From: Granulibacter bethesdensis
GTDB lineage: Bacteria > Pseudomonadota > Alphaproteobacteria > Acetobacterales > Acetobacteraceae
Assembly: GCF_001889525.1 (NCBI RefSeq)
Contig: NZ_CP018192.1
Coordinates: 1,809,493 to 1,873,492, forward strand
Length of the DNA: 64,000 nucleotides
Reading direction: 5' to 3'
Shown: in pieces, positions 10,274-18,322 of the stretch
Numbering within the stretch: the first letter of the stretch is position 1
Layout: each line of letters opens with the position of its first letter
Position numbers and translations under genes: made by a program
The notes under the pieces: generated by a model
Databases searched by the model: none
What the model was told of the DNA's origin: nothing
The model's input: the letters and a program-made list of their open reading frames with translations, nothing else

Positions 10274-11371
10274 CTACTGGCCATGTGATACTGGCCATGT
10301 GAAATCCGGAATCGCCTGCGAGGCGGCCAGCAGATGCTCGGCCGCCCGTGCGGCCCTTTCGTATTCTATCTCCTCGGCTGATCGCGTGTCATACCAGGCC
10401 CATTGCGCCATGCGATAACGGGCAGCCTCTGCCAGTTCGGCATTCTCATGACTGCGCCAGAGCTGCATCAGTCGGTCTGCTTCCTGATGGTTGCCACCGG
10501 CACGGGCGATCTCCCCCGCCACGACATCCTGCGCGAAGGCATCGTCCGGAGCCAGTCCTCTGGCCCGATCGAGCGCGGCAGTGGCAGCTTTCAACCATCG
10601 CTTCGCACAAAGACCACGCGCCAGTTCCAGCCAGAAAACCGGACTTTTCCGCCGTCCGGCCCGGAAAGCGCGGCGGAAAGCCGCATGATCAAACCGGCCC
10701 AGCACGAGATCCATCGCCAGCATCGGCAACACTCTCGCCTGCTGAAGCGCCCGGAACATGTGATGCCCGCAGAACCGCAAGGGCAGCGGGGTCAGGTCAT
10801 GATACATCAGGATGGCCCGCACATGCGGCCGGTCCTCGCTATCCGGGTCGTAAATAATAGTACCGCGCTGCAACCGACCGATCAGCCGCATCCGATCCTG
10901 ACGAAAAGCAATTCCTTCCGCCTCCCGCCGCCAACGCCAGTCCTGCGGCATCAGCGCCGGATCAATGGAGAATTGGGGGGCCACCGCCACCAGATCATCC
11001 AGCGCCAGACTTTCCGCGAAATTGATGGCTGCATACCCGCCCATGCTGCCGCCATACCCGACACGGCGGCGCCCCTTCGTTTCTGCCAGCACGGCGTCGA
11101 TCAGTTCAGTCATCTCGTCCTGCTGATACCAATCATTGGCAGCCGGTTTGATGGCGATGACATCCAGCCCGCGATGCGTAAAGAAAGTCTCCCCGGTGAC
11201 GGGGGCCTCCATATCCGGCTCCGGCATCCAGGTTTCAAAAAACACAACGACCGGCCCATCTGGAACCCGCACCTCCACATCGGCAGGCAGAAAGCGGGCC
11301 AGATAATGCGCGCCGCGGAAAATCTCCCGGGCGATCCGATCCGGTGAGGAAGCAGAAGAAGGCTGTGTCAT
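10274..11371 (-). CDS. Predicted alpha/beta-hydrolase with C-terminal helical repeats
   Basis: From the ATG at 11371 the product is 365 residues (a TTG 60 bases upstream would add 20). The segment RRVGYGGSMGGYAAINFAE is a nucleophile elbow (G-x-S-x-G), so Ser is a likely nucleophile. YDPDSEDRPH and CGHHMF downstream could supply the acidic residue and the histidine. The last 120 residues (ARGLCAKRWLKAATAALDRA, AGEIARAGGNHQEADRLMQL) look like TPR/SEL-type helices. The substrate cannot be named. There is no signal peptide or membrane segment. It follows infC on the same strand after a 144-base gap, which includes the GC-rich palindrome AACGCCCCCGGAAG...CTTCCAGGGGCGTT (about 11450-11482), a likely infC terminator. 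Confidence 0.65.
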   Translation of the reverse strand: MTQPSSASSPDRIAREIFRGAHYLARFLPADVEVRVPDGPVVVFFETWMPEPDMEAPVTGETFFTHRGLDVIAIKPAANDWYQQDEMTELIDAVLAETKGRRRVGYGGSMGGYAAINFAESLALDDLVAVAPQFSIDPALMPQDWRWRREAEGIAFRQDRMRLIGRLQRGTIIYDPDSEDRPHVRAILMYHDLTPLPLRFCGHHMFRALQQARVLPMLAMDLVLGRFDHAAFRRAFRAGRRKSPVFWLELARGLCAKRWLKAATAALDRARGLAPDDAFAQDVVAGEIARAGGNHQEADRLMQLWRSHENAELAEAARYRMAQWAWYDTRSAEEIEYERAARAAEHLLAASQAIPDFTWPVSHGQ

Positions 11372-11449
11372 GCGGCGATCATTGCCAAAGCCCCGATCCG
11401 GCGCAAGACATGACGCAGAGGATAGAAACAAGCTGTCCCCTCAACGCAG

Positions 11450-11482
11450 AACGCCCCCGGAAGAAAATCTTCCAGGGGCGTT
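11450..11482 (-). terminator. Hairpin after infC
   Basis: AACGCCCCCGGAAG and CTTCCAGGGGCGTT form a near-perfect stem around a short A/T-rich loop, 30-60 bases past the infC stop. Only a weak T run follows, so termination is probable rather than certain. Confidence 0.5.
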
Positions 11483-11515
11483 ACGCATCCATCCCATCAC
11501 GTCGAACCCTATGGC

Positions 11516-12052
11516 TCAGCGCGGCGCGAGCACCATAACCATCTGCCGGTTTTCCATTTTCGGCATCTGCTCGACCTTGGTTTCCGCGTCCAGCTCCTCA
11601 CGGATACGCTGGAGCACACGGGCACCGAGTTCCTGATGCGCCATTTCGCGACCACGGAACCGGAGCGTCACCTTCACCTTGTCGCCTTCCGAGATAAAGC
11701 TGCGCATTGCCCGCATCTTCACCTGGTAGTCGTTTTCATCGATGTTGGGACGGACCTTGATTTCCTTGATCTCGATGACTTTCTGGCGCTTACGAGCCTC
11801 GTTTTTCTTTTTCTGCTGTTCATATTTGAACTTGCCGTAGTCGAGGATCTTGACGACCGGCGGCTCGGCGTTCGGGCTGATTTCCAGCAGATCGAGACCA
11901 ACGGCATAGGCGCGAATCAGCGCGTCACGCGCGCTCATCACACCTTGCATCTCTCCATCCTGATCGATGAGGCGGACCTGCGGAACGCGGATTTCCTCAT
12001 TTACACGGGGCCCGTCGCGATTAGGCGGTGCGGGCAAGGGCGGCCTGGCTAT
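11516..12052 (-). CDS. infC: Translation initiation factor IF-3, probable ATA start
   Basis: IF-3 binds the 30S subunit and checks initiator tRNA pairing. The N domain ([19 protein letters not shown]), the lysine-rich linker ([15 protein letters not shown]) and the C domain ([36 protein letters not shown]) are all present. No ATG exists in frame near the start. A TTG at 12037 is possible, but an ATA at 12052, five codons earlier, has an AGGAG ribosome site 6 bases before it and gives the N-terminus [21 protein letters not shown] non-canonical AUU/AUA/AUC start is well known for infC and allows IF-3 to repress itself, so I chose ATA. The gene follows thrS, the usual order. Confidence 0.9.
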   Translation of the reverse strand: MARPPLPAPPNRDGPRVNEEIRVPQVRLIDQDGEMQGVMSARDALIRAYAVGLDLLEISPNAEPPVVKILDYGKFKYEQQKKKNEARKRQKVIEIKEIKVRPNIDENDYQVKMRAMRSFISEGDKVKVTLRFRGREMAHQELGARVLQRIREELDAETKVEQMPKMENRQMVMVLAPR

Positions 12053-12249
12053 GGATCTCTCCTGTATCTGTTATCACGAATGCCCCGCCGCCATGGCTGC
12101 CTGGAAAGCGACCGAAAGCAGACGGGGTTTTGCAATGGCTCTATTTGCCCCTCAACCCGCCGATGATCAAGGGCAAAGACAGGAATGACTGCCCAGCCCC
12201 TGCATCAGGACGATGATACTGCGGTTTTGGCCTCCTGCCCGGATCAGGT
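12053..12249. other. thrS-infC spacer
   Basis: About 200 bases hold no gene. The infC ribosome site lies at its left end (12057-12063). Whether infC has its own promoter here cannot be told from the sequence. Confidence 0.4.
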
Positions 12250-14178
12250 TTACTGCCGCAGATCGGGCGGCGTCGCCTCCGCGGCGAGGGCTGAGATTGC
12301 TTCGTCCAGCGCCACCACCTGTTGCTCCTGAGAGCCGAGGCGGCGGATCGCTACCTGACGTTGTTCGGCTTCGCGCCGTCCCACCACCAGAATCACCGGC
12401 ACATGGGCCAAGCTGTGTTCGCGGATCTTGGCATTGATCTTCTCATTGCGCAGATCGGCCTCCGCCCAGGTGACGCCTGCGCGTTTCAGGGCCGTCACCA
12501 CCTCCATCGCATACGCGTTCGCGTCGGAGACGATCGGCGCCACCACCACCGGCACCGGCGCCAGCCAGAGCGGGAAGCGACCCGCATATTGCTCGATCAG
12601 AATGCCGATGAAACGCTCGAAACTACCCAGAATGGCCCGGTGCAGCATCACGGGGCGACGGCGGGCGCCATCCTCGGCCACATACTCCGCATCCAGACGC
12701 TCCGGCAGCACGTAATCCACCTGCAGCGTGCCGCACTGCCAGTCCCGCCCGATGGCGTCGCGCAGCACGAATTCCAGCTTCGGACCGTAGAACGCCCCCT
12801 CGCCCGGGTTCAATTCATACTCCACTCCGGCCAGACGGCAGGCTTCACGCAACTCGTGCTCGGCGCGGTCCCAGTCTTCATCCTTGCCGGCACGGCTCTC
12901 CGGACGATCGGCGAATTTCACGCGGAAACTGTCGAAGCCGAGATCACAATACACCGAGGCCAGCATCGCCACGAAATCCGCGGTTTCCTTGGCAATCTGC
13001 TCCGGCATGCAGAAAATATGCGCGTCGTCCTGCGTGAAGGAACGCACCCGCATAATCCCGTGCAGCGCGCCGGACGGTTCGTAGCGATGGCAGGCCCCGA
13101 ATTCCGCCATACGCAATGGCAGTTCCTTATAGCTGCGCAGACCGTGACGGAAAATCTGCACATGGCACGGGCAGTTCATCGGCTTCAGGGCGAGGGTCTT
13201 TTCCTCATCCTCCACCGTAGCGATGAACATATGCTCCCGGTATTTGTCCCAGTGACCGGAATCTTCCCACAGGCTGCGATCCACCAGTTGCGGCGTGCGG
13301 ACCTCCTCATACCCCGCCTCGATCTGGCGGCGGCGCATGTAGTTTTCCAGCGCCCGATACAGCCGCCAGCCTTTCTTGTGCCAGAAGATGGAGCCGACAG
13401 CCTCTTCCTGGATATGGAACAGATCCATCTCCTTGCCCAGTCGGCGATGGTCGCGGCGTTCGGCTTCCTCCAACTGATGCAGATAGGCATCCAGCTCCTT
13501 CTGATCGCGCCATGCGGTGCCGTAGATGCGGCTGAGCATCGCGTTGCGGTGATCGCCACGCCAATACGCGCCTGCCACCTTCATCAGACGGAAAGCCGGA
13601 CCGATATCCCCGGTGCTGCGCATATGCGGGCCACGGCACAGATCCAGCCACTCGCCCTGACGATATACCGTGATCGTCTCGGTATCCGGCAAATCCTGAA
13701 TCAACTGGGCCTTATATTTCTCGCCCTTGTCCTGAAAGAAACGGATCGCATCCTGACGGTCCCACACCTCGCGTTCAAACGGAGCGTTGCGGGCGATGAT
13801 CTCGCGCATTTTCGCTTCGATCGCAGGCAGGTCTTCCGGCGTGAACGGCTCGTTGCGGGCGAAATCGTAGTAGAAACCGTTCTCGATCGACGGGCCGATG
13901 GTCACCTGCGTGCCGGGGAACAGCTCCTGCACCGCTTCCGCCAGCACATGCGCGGCATCGTGGCGGATCATCTCCAGCGCGACTTCGTCCTTACGGGTGA
14001 CGAACACCACATGCGCATCAGCCGCAATGGCGCGGGACAGGTCCATCATCTGGCTGTCCACCTTCATTGCCAGAGCCGCGCGCGCCAGACCGGGACCGAT
14101 ATCGGCCGCGATCGTAGTGCCCGTCACCGGCGCATCATAGTGGCGCACGGAGCCGTCGGGCAGGGTGATCGCTGGCAT
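12250..14178 (-). CDS. thrS: Threonyl-tRNA synthetase
   Basis: This 642-residue class II synthetase attaches threonine to tRNA-Thr. It has the N-terminal TGS domain ([19 protein letters not shown]), the editing domain with the metal-binding [11 protein letters not shown] motif, the catalytic core (motif 2 region [18 protein letters not shown], zinc-ligand region [10 protein letters not shown]) and the anticodon-binding C domain ([20 protein letters not shown]). Length is standard. infC follows 200 bases downstream. The 5' region carries a run of pyrimidines near 14270-14300 but no recognised regulatory fold. Confidence 0.97.
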   Translation of the reverse strand: MPAITLPDGSVRHYDAPVTGTTIAADIGPGLARAALAMKVDSQMMDLSRAIAADAHVVFVTRKDEVALEMIRHDAAHVLAEAVQELFPGTQVTIGPSIENGFYYDFARNEPFTPEDLPAIEAKMREIIARNAPFEREVWDRQDAIRFFQDKGEKYKAQLIQDLPDTETITVYRQGEWLDLCRGPHMRSTGDIGPAFRLMKVAGAYWRGDHRNAMLSRIYGTAWRDQKELDAYLHQLEEAERRDHRRLGKEMDLFHIQEEAVGSIFWHKKGWRLYRALENYMRRRQIEAGYEEVRTPQLVDRSLWEDSGHWDKYREHMFIATVEDEEKTLALKPMNCPCHVQIFRHGLRSYKELPLRMAEFGACHRYEPSGALHGIMRVRSFTQDDAHIFCMPEQIAKETADFVAMLASVYCDLGFDSFRVKFADRPESRAGKDEDWDRAEHELREACRLAGVEYELNPGEGAFYGPKLEFVLRDAIGRDWQCGTLQVDYVLPERLDAEYVAEDGARRRPVMLHRAILGSFERFIGILIEQYAGRFPLWLAPVPVVVAPIVSDANAYAMEVVTALKRAGVTWAEADLRNEKINAKIREHSLAHVPVILVVGRREAEQRQVAIRRLGSQEQQVVALDEAISALAAEATPPDLRQ

Positions 14179-14455
14179 GATATCGGTATCCTGATGATAA
14201 AAAGTGAAGGCGCTGCACCTAAACGCAGCCGAACCGATTGTCCACCGTCATGGGGTCAGACCTGCCCTCCTTCTCCTCCTTCCCCCATCTTTCCCTTTGA
14301 CTGCAATGCGGGAGAAAGGGAGCAAGACAACACGGGGAAAGGATGATTATCCTCCGCCTGTGAGGGGCGTATCTACTGCCTTTCTTTCCTTCAGCCGCCC
14401 CCGAAAACACCCGGATCAACCGGGATCCCATCCATCATAAGGGTTTCCTCCCCCC

Positions 14456-15484
14456 ATGTCGTACCCTGTGTCGCACCATCATACTCGACCGCCTTATATC
14501 CGGGCTGCCGCTGCCGGGCTGTTGCTTGCTGCTGCTTTCTCACTGTCTGCCGCCGGCCCCGCCATGGCGGAGGATGGAGCCTCCATGCCCGAGCAGATCG
14601 TGAATGTCATGAATATAATGTGGGGCAAGCAGGCCCCCGGCCAGCGGGCCAATCATGCCAAGGGTGTGCTGGCGGAAGGCACATTCACCCCAAGCCCAGA
14701 TGCGAAAAAGCTCAGCCGGGCAGGCATTTTCACGGGCAAGACCATTCCCGTCACCGTGCGCTTCTCAGACGCCACCGGCCTGCCTCATGTCGCCGACCTC
14801 TCGCCGAATGCCAATCCCCACGGCATGGCCATCCGATTTCACGACAAGGGTCATACAGATGTCGATGTGATCACCAACTCCCTGCCCTTTTTCCCGGTCC
14901 GCACGCCGGAAGAATTTCTTCAGCTACTGACTGCAATTTCGAAAAGCAAGGATGCGCCTCACCCGACCCCGGCCGAGCAGTTCATCATCACTCACCCCAC
15001 CGTAGCCGGAGCAGTCGGCGCCCTCAAAACACCGTCCAGCTTTGCGAGGGAAACATACAACGGTATCAACACCTTCATTTTCACCGATAGCGATGGCAAG
15101 AAACATCCATTCCGATTCAAAATCTCCCCGATCAGCGGCGCCCATCATCTGACGCAGCGGGAAGCCGAGAAACAGAAGCCGGATTTTCTGGTGGATGAGC
15201 TGCCGACGCGACTGAAAAAAGGCCCTGTCAAATTCGCTCTCTATGCCGTTCTGGCTGAAAAAGACGACGCGATCGAAGATGGGTCAAAGCGCTTCCCGGC
15301 AGATCGCCGCCAGGTCCAGCTCGGCACGATCTCCATCACGCGCATCCCCGAGGATGCGGCCAAACAGGCAGCCTCCATCCTGTTTCTGCCCGGCAATCTG
15401 GAAGCCGGGATCGAAGCCTCCGCCGATCCGCTGATCGACGCGCGTAATGCCGCCTATGCAGTGTCCTTTTCGCATCGGCAGTAA
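14456..15484 (+). CDS. Periplasmic catalase-family peroxidase (mini-catalase, SrpA-like)
   Basis: This 342-residue haem protein of the small catalase family is predicted to reduce peroxides outside the cytoplasm. Residues 1-39 form a signal peptide (RAAAAGLLLAAAFSLSAAG then AMA-ED). The distal histidine lies in NHAKGVLAEGTFTPSP, VTVRFSDATG is the conserved strand, and the proximal haem-ligand tyrosine is probably in DARNAAYAVSF near the C-terminus. It is much shorter than classic catalases because the long wrapping and C-terminal domains are missing. There is no purine-rich ribosome site before the ATG (the region is pyrimidine-rich), so translation could be weak or start otherwise, but the signal peptide supports this start. 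It stands alone, divergent from thrS. Confidence 0.88.
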   Translation: MSYPVSHHHTRPPYIRAAAAGLLLAAAFSLSAAGPAMAEDGASMPEQIVNVMNIMWGKQAPGQRANHAKGVLAEGTFTPSPDAKKLSRAGIFTGKTIPVTVRFSDATGLPHVADLSPNANPHGMAIRFHDKGHTDVDVITNSLPFFPVRTPEEFLQLLTAISKSKDAPHPTPAEQFIITHPTVAGAVGALKTPSSFARETYNGINTFIFTDSDGKKHPFRFKISPISGAHHLTQREAEKQKPDFLVDELPTRLKKGPVKFALYAVLAEKDDAIEDGSKRFPADRRQVQLGTISITRIPEDAAKQAASILFLPGNLEAGIEASADPLIDARNAAYAVSFSHRQ

Positions 15485-15568
15485 GCGATATCAGCAGAAG
15501 CAGTGCACGAAAACCACAGTGTGCACTGCTTTCCAAGGATAACCATTCTTTCACAATTATCCCATTGT

Positions 15569-15596
15569 AAGGAGAACAAAAATGATAAAAATATAA
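15569..15596 (+). other. Mini-ORF with strong ribosome site upstream of the protease gene
   Basis: AAGGAG (15569-15574) stands 7 bases before ATG at 15582, which is followed by only three more sense codons and TAA (M-I-K-I-stop). The real protease start is 43 bases downstream with a weaker site. It may be a leader minigene or the leftover start of a deleted gene. Confidence 0.3.
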
Positions 15597-15638
15597 TTTA
15601 TGTTTCTTCGTGTTATTTTTTATATCCAGGGTCGATGA

Positions 15639-18236
15639 ATGTCTTTTTCCGGCCTGCCGAATGATCCGCTGTTTCAGTATCAATGGTATCTGCAAAATAC
15701 CGGACAGGCAGGGGGAACACCCGGGATCGATATTGATGTCACGCCGCTATGGTCCCGCTACACTGGCAAAGGGGTTCGTGTCGGTGTCATCGATGTCGGA
15801 ACCCAGCTCGATCATCCCGATCTGGTCCAAAATATCGACCCGACCGCTACGTGGGATGCCGCACAGGACAAACCGGGCGGTGGCCCGACCACTGCCGCGG
15901 AAAATCATGGCACTGCCGTCGCCGGTCTGATTGCCGCCGCCGCAAATAACGGGATTGGCGGAGTGGGAGTTGCCCCCGATGCCACGCTCGGCATCTATCA
16001 CGAAGCAGAGGGAACGGTTCCCTACCCGGTGAATCCGCAGGAATTCTCGATTGCCTTCACGCATGCGCTGAACGACCGGATGGATGTGGTCAATGCCAGC
16101 TGGGGGGTCGGAACCCCGTTCGCGCCCTTCATGTCCGGGCTTCAGACACTGGCACAGCAGGGCCGCAACGGACTTGGCACCGTGATCGTGATGTCCAGCG
16201 GTGACAGCCGTGGCAGAGGCTCCAACGCCATCATGAACGCCACCAAGAATTCCCAATACGTGATCGCGGTCGGGGCCGTCGACAATACCGGCATCGTAGC
16301 CAGATATAGCACGCCGGGCGCCAGCCTGCTGATCACCGCGCCGGGCGGCTCTGCCACCAATCCCTCTGCCTCTACACCCGGTTCAGACATCGTCTCCACC
16401 GATCGCACCGGTTCTGATGGCTATAACACCCTTGCCGGTGCTGCCGGAGATTATGTCTATAATTTCAACGGCACCTCTGCCTCCGCGCCGATTGTATCAG
16501 GCATCGTGGCCCTGATGCTTCAGGCCAATCCCAACCTGAATTATCGTGATGTACAGCAGATTCTGGCCCAATCTGCACGCATCATCGATGCAGGCTCCGT
16601 CAAATGGTTCCAGACGCATTCGGCAGACTGGAATGGAGGAGGCCGTTTCTACAACGCCGATTACGGATTTGGTCTGGTCGATGCCCGCGCCGCCGTGCGT
16701 CTGGCCGAAAGCTATCGGGGCCGCAGCGTCACCGGAACCGGGCAGACACTGACCGCTGCCTATCAGCCTGCAAGCCCGGTCGATATTGCACTCGATCCAT
16801 CAGGTACAGCACCGACACGGATCAGCTTTACCATCGATAACGCCATTTCTGTTGAGCATGTCAGCCTGAATCTGAACATGAATGTGCCGGATTCAGGCAA
16901 TCTTCGTCTTGGTCTGACCTCGCCAGCGGGCACCACCGCGTTCCTGCTGGTGAACATTGCCGATATGCAGAATGTTCCTTGGAAACAAGGCGGTTTTACA
17001 CTGACCTCGCCCATTTTCCAGGGAGAACATGCGCAAGGCACCTGGACAATGAGCATCTGGGACAATGCTCATTTCTCAACCCCCACGACGCCCGATACGC
17101 TGACCAGCGCGACATTGAGTGTCACAGGATCGCAGCCTGCCAGCCATGACATTGTCTACACGAATGATTTTCCGACTTTGGCCAGCCAGAGTACAAGCCG
17201 GCTGATCTTATCCAGCACACAGCCAAACCCGGTTTTCAACGCCTCTGCTGTAAGCCTGCCGGTCAGCATCAGCATTCCGGTGCAGCGCTTTTCCATTGGG
17301 GGGACTTCGGCCTCCATCGCGCCTGCAACCACCTTGTCGGCACTTTATACCGGCGATGGCAATGATACGCTGGTCGGTGGCAGCAGCGCCATGACCTTCA
17401 ATCCCGGCTATGGCAATAATACTGTTCTCCTCGGCAATGCCAACAACATCGTTAACTCCAGGGGACAAGATACCATTACCGCAACACAGGGTGCGGCAAC
17501 TGTGCGGGCTTCCGGTAATGCCATGGTGTTCAACAATGCCGCCCAGCTGAATTTCGTCAGTTCAGGGGGGGCCAGCACCATCATCGGTGGCAGCGGAGCC
17601 ATGAGCGTCAATGGCGGGGCCGGCAAGGTCACCGTCTTCGGTGGCACAGGCGCCGATACCATCATCGGCGGCAGTGCCGGGGGTAATCAACTCTCTGCCA
17701 ATGGCGCGGGCAGCACACTGTTCGCCAACGGGAATGGCAACGTGCTGCTCGGCAGCCAAACGGGTGCCGTGACGCTCGCAACGCAGGGGGCCAATAACAC
17801 CGTGTTCGGGGGCATTGGCGGCGGCACCATTCTCAGCAATGGCACCAATGATCTGGTGGTGATGGATCAGGGCGCCACCACCCTGTTCGGTGGACAGAAT
17901 GCCGCCATCTTCACCAACAGCGCCAATGCCAATATCGTCGGCGAGACAGGCTCCTACGCCGTCGGCTTCGGCAGTGGCACCAGCAACGCATGGGCCAGCG
18001 CCTCCACCGATCTGTTCCTGTTCGCCAACGGACAGGCCGGAGGAAACGTCACCATCGGCAATTTCCAGAACGGAAAAGACTTTATCCAATTACAGGGATA
18101 TGGCGATAACGCAGTGCAGACCGTTCTCGCCAGTGCTCAGCAGACTACATCCGGACTATCCCTGACGCTCAGTGATAATACCCATATCACCCTGCTCGGT
18201 GTCACCAGCATCAATCAATACAGCTTTATGACCTGA
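15639..18236 (+). CDS. Kexin-like subtilase (S8) with P domain and repeat-rich C-terminus, copy 1
   Basis: This 865-residue protein opens directly with a subtilase domain. The triad is Asp52 (VIDVGTQLDHPDL), His90 (ENHGTAVAG) and Ser280 (FNGTSASAPIVSG). A proprotein-convertase P domain follows (about residues 395-510, ISVEHVSLNLNMNVPDSGNL). The last 300 residues are Gly/Asn/Thr-rich, with RTX-like patches such as GDGNDTLVGG and GGTGADTIIGG, suggesting a beta solenoid. Residue 189, at the oxyanion-hole position, is Asp (SSGDSRG) instead of the usual Asn. No signal peptide or propeptide is seen, so export would need a C-terminal signal, possibly type I secretion (inference). The gene is followed by a paralogue 86 bases downstream. 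Confidence 0.88.
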   Translation: MSFSGLPNDPLFQYQWYLQNTGQAGGTPGIDIDVTPLWSRYTGKGVRVGVIDVGTQLDHPDLVQNIDPTATWDAAQDKPGGGPTTAAENHGTAVAGLIAAAANNGIGGVGVAPDATLGIYHEAEGTVPYPVNPQEFSIAFTHALNDRMDVVNASWGVGTPFAPFMSGLQTLAQQGRNGLGTVIVMSSGDSRGRGSNAIMNATKNSQYVIAVGAVDNTGIVARYSTPGASLLITAPGGSATNPSASTPGSDIVSTDRTGSDGYNTLAGAAGDYVYNFNGTSASAPIVSGIVALMLQANPNLNYRDVQQILAQSARIIDAGSVKWFQTHSADWNGGGRFYNADYGFGLVDARAAVRLAESYRGRSVTGTGQTLTAAYQPASPVDIALDPSGTAPTRISFTIDNAISVEHVSLNLNMNVPDSGNLRLGLTSPAGTTAFLLVNIADMQNVPWKQGGFTLTSPIFQGEHAQGTWTMSIWDNAHFSTPTTPDTLTSATLSVTGSQPASHDIVYTNDFPTLASQSTSRLILSSTQPNPVFNASAVSLPVSISIPVQRFSIGGTSASIAPATTLSALYTGDGNDTLVGGSSAMTFNPGYGNNTVLLGNANNIVNSRGQDTITATQGAATVRASGNAMVFNNAAQLNFVSSGGASTIIGGSGAMSVNGGAGKVTVFGGTGADTIIGGSAGGNQLSANGAGSTLFANGNGNVLLGSQTGAVTLATQGANNTVFGGIGGGTILSNGTNDLVVMDQGATTLFGGQNAAIFTNSANANIVGETGSYAVGFGSGTSNAWASASTDLFLFANGQAGGNVTIGNFQNGKDFIQLQGYGDNAVQTVLASAQQTTSGLSLTLSDNTHITLLGVTSINQYSFMT
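17451..18234 (+). repeat. Long direct repeat, copy A (3' end of protease 1)
   Basis: This segment is almost identical to 20132-20915, exactly 2681 bases downstream. By eye there are only a handful of differences in the first 170 bases, none from about 17621 to 18225, and a single T/C change near the stop. It encodes the whole C-terminal repeat domain. Confidence 0.9.
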
Positions 18237-18322
18237 GAGATGCTTACATTGCTATGTATACTGCTCTGCACTTAGCTTTCCAGCTTTATTTCTTACAAAA
18301 CAATTACCAGTAGGCCATTAGA

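Noticed and set aside
14268-14302. Pyrimidine-rich tract upstream of thrS considered as a regulatory leader or triplex site
   Set aside because: It lacks mirror symmetry and no known thrS leader fold is visible; T-box control is not expected in this group.
12322-14346. 674-residue plus-strand frame opposite thrS
   Set aside because: It is the complement of a clear thrS gene and has no recognisable domain; high GC content often leaves such antisense frames open.
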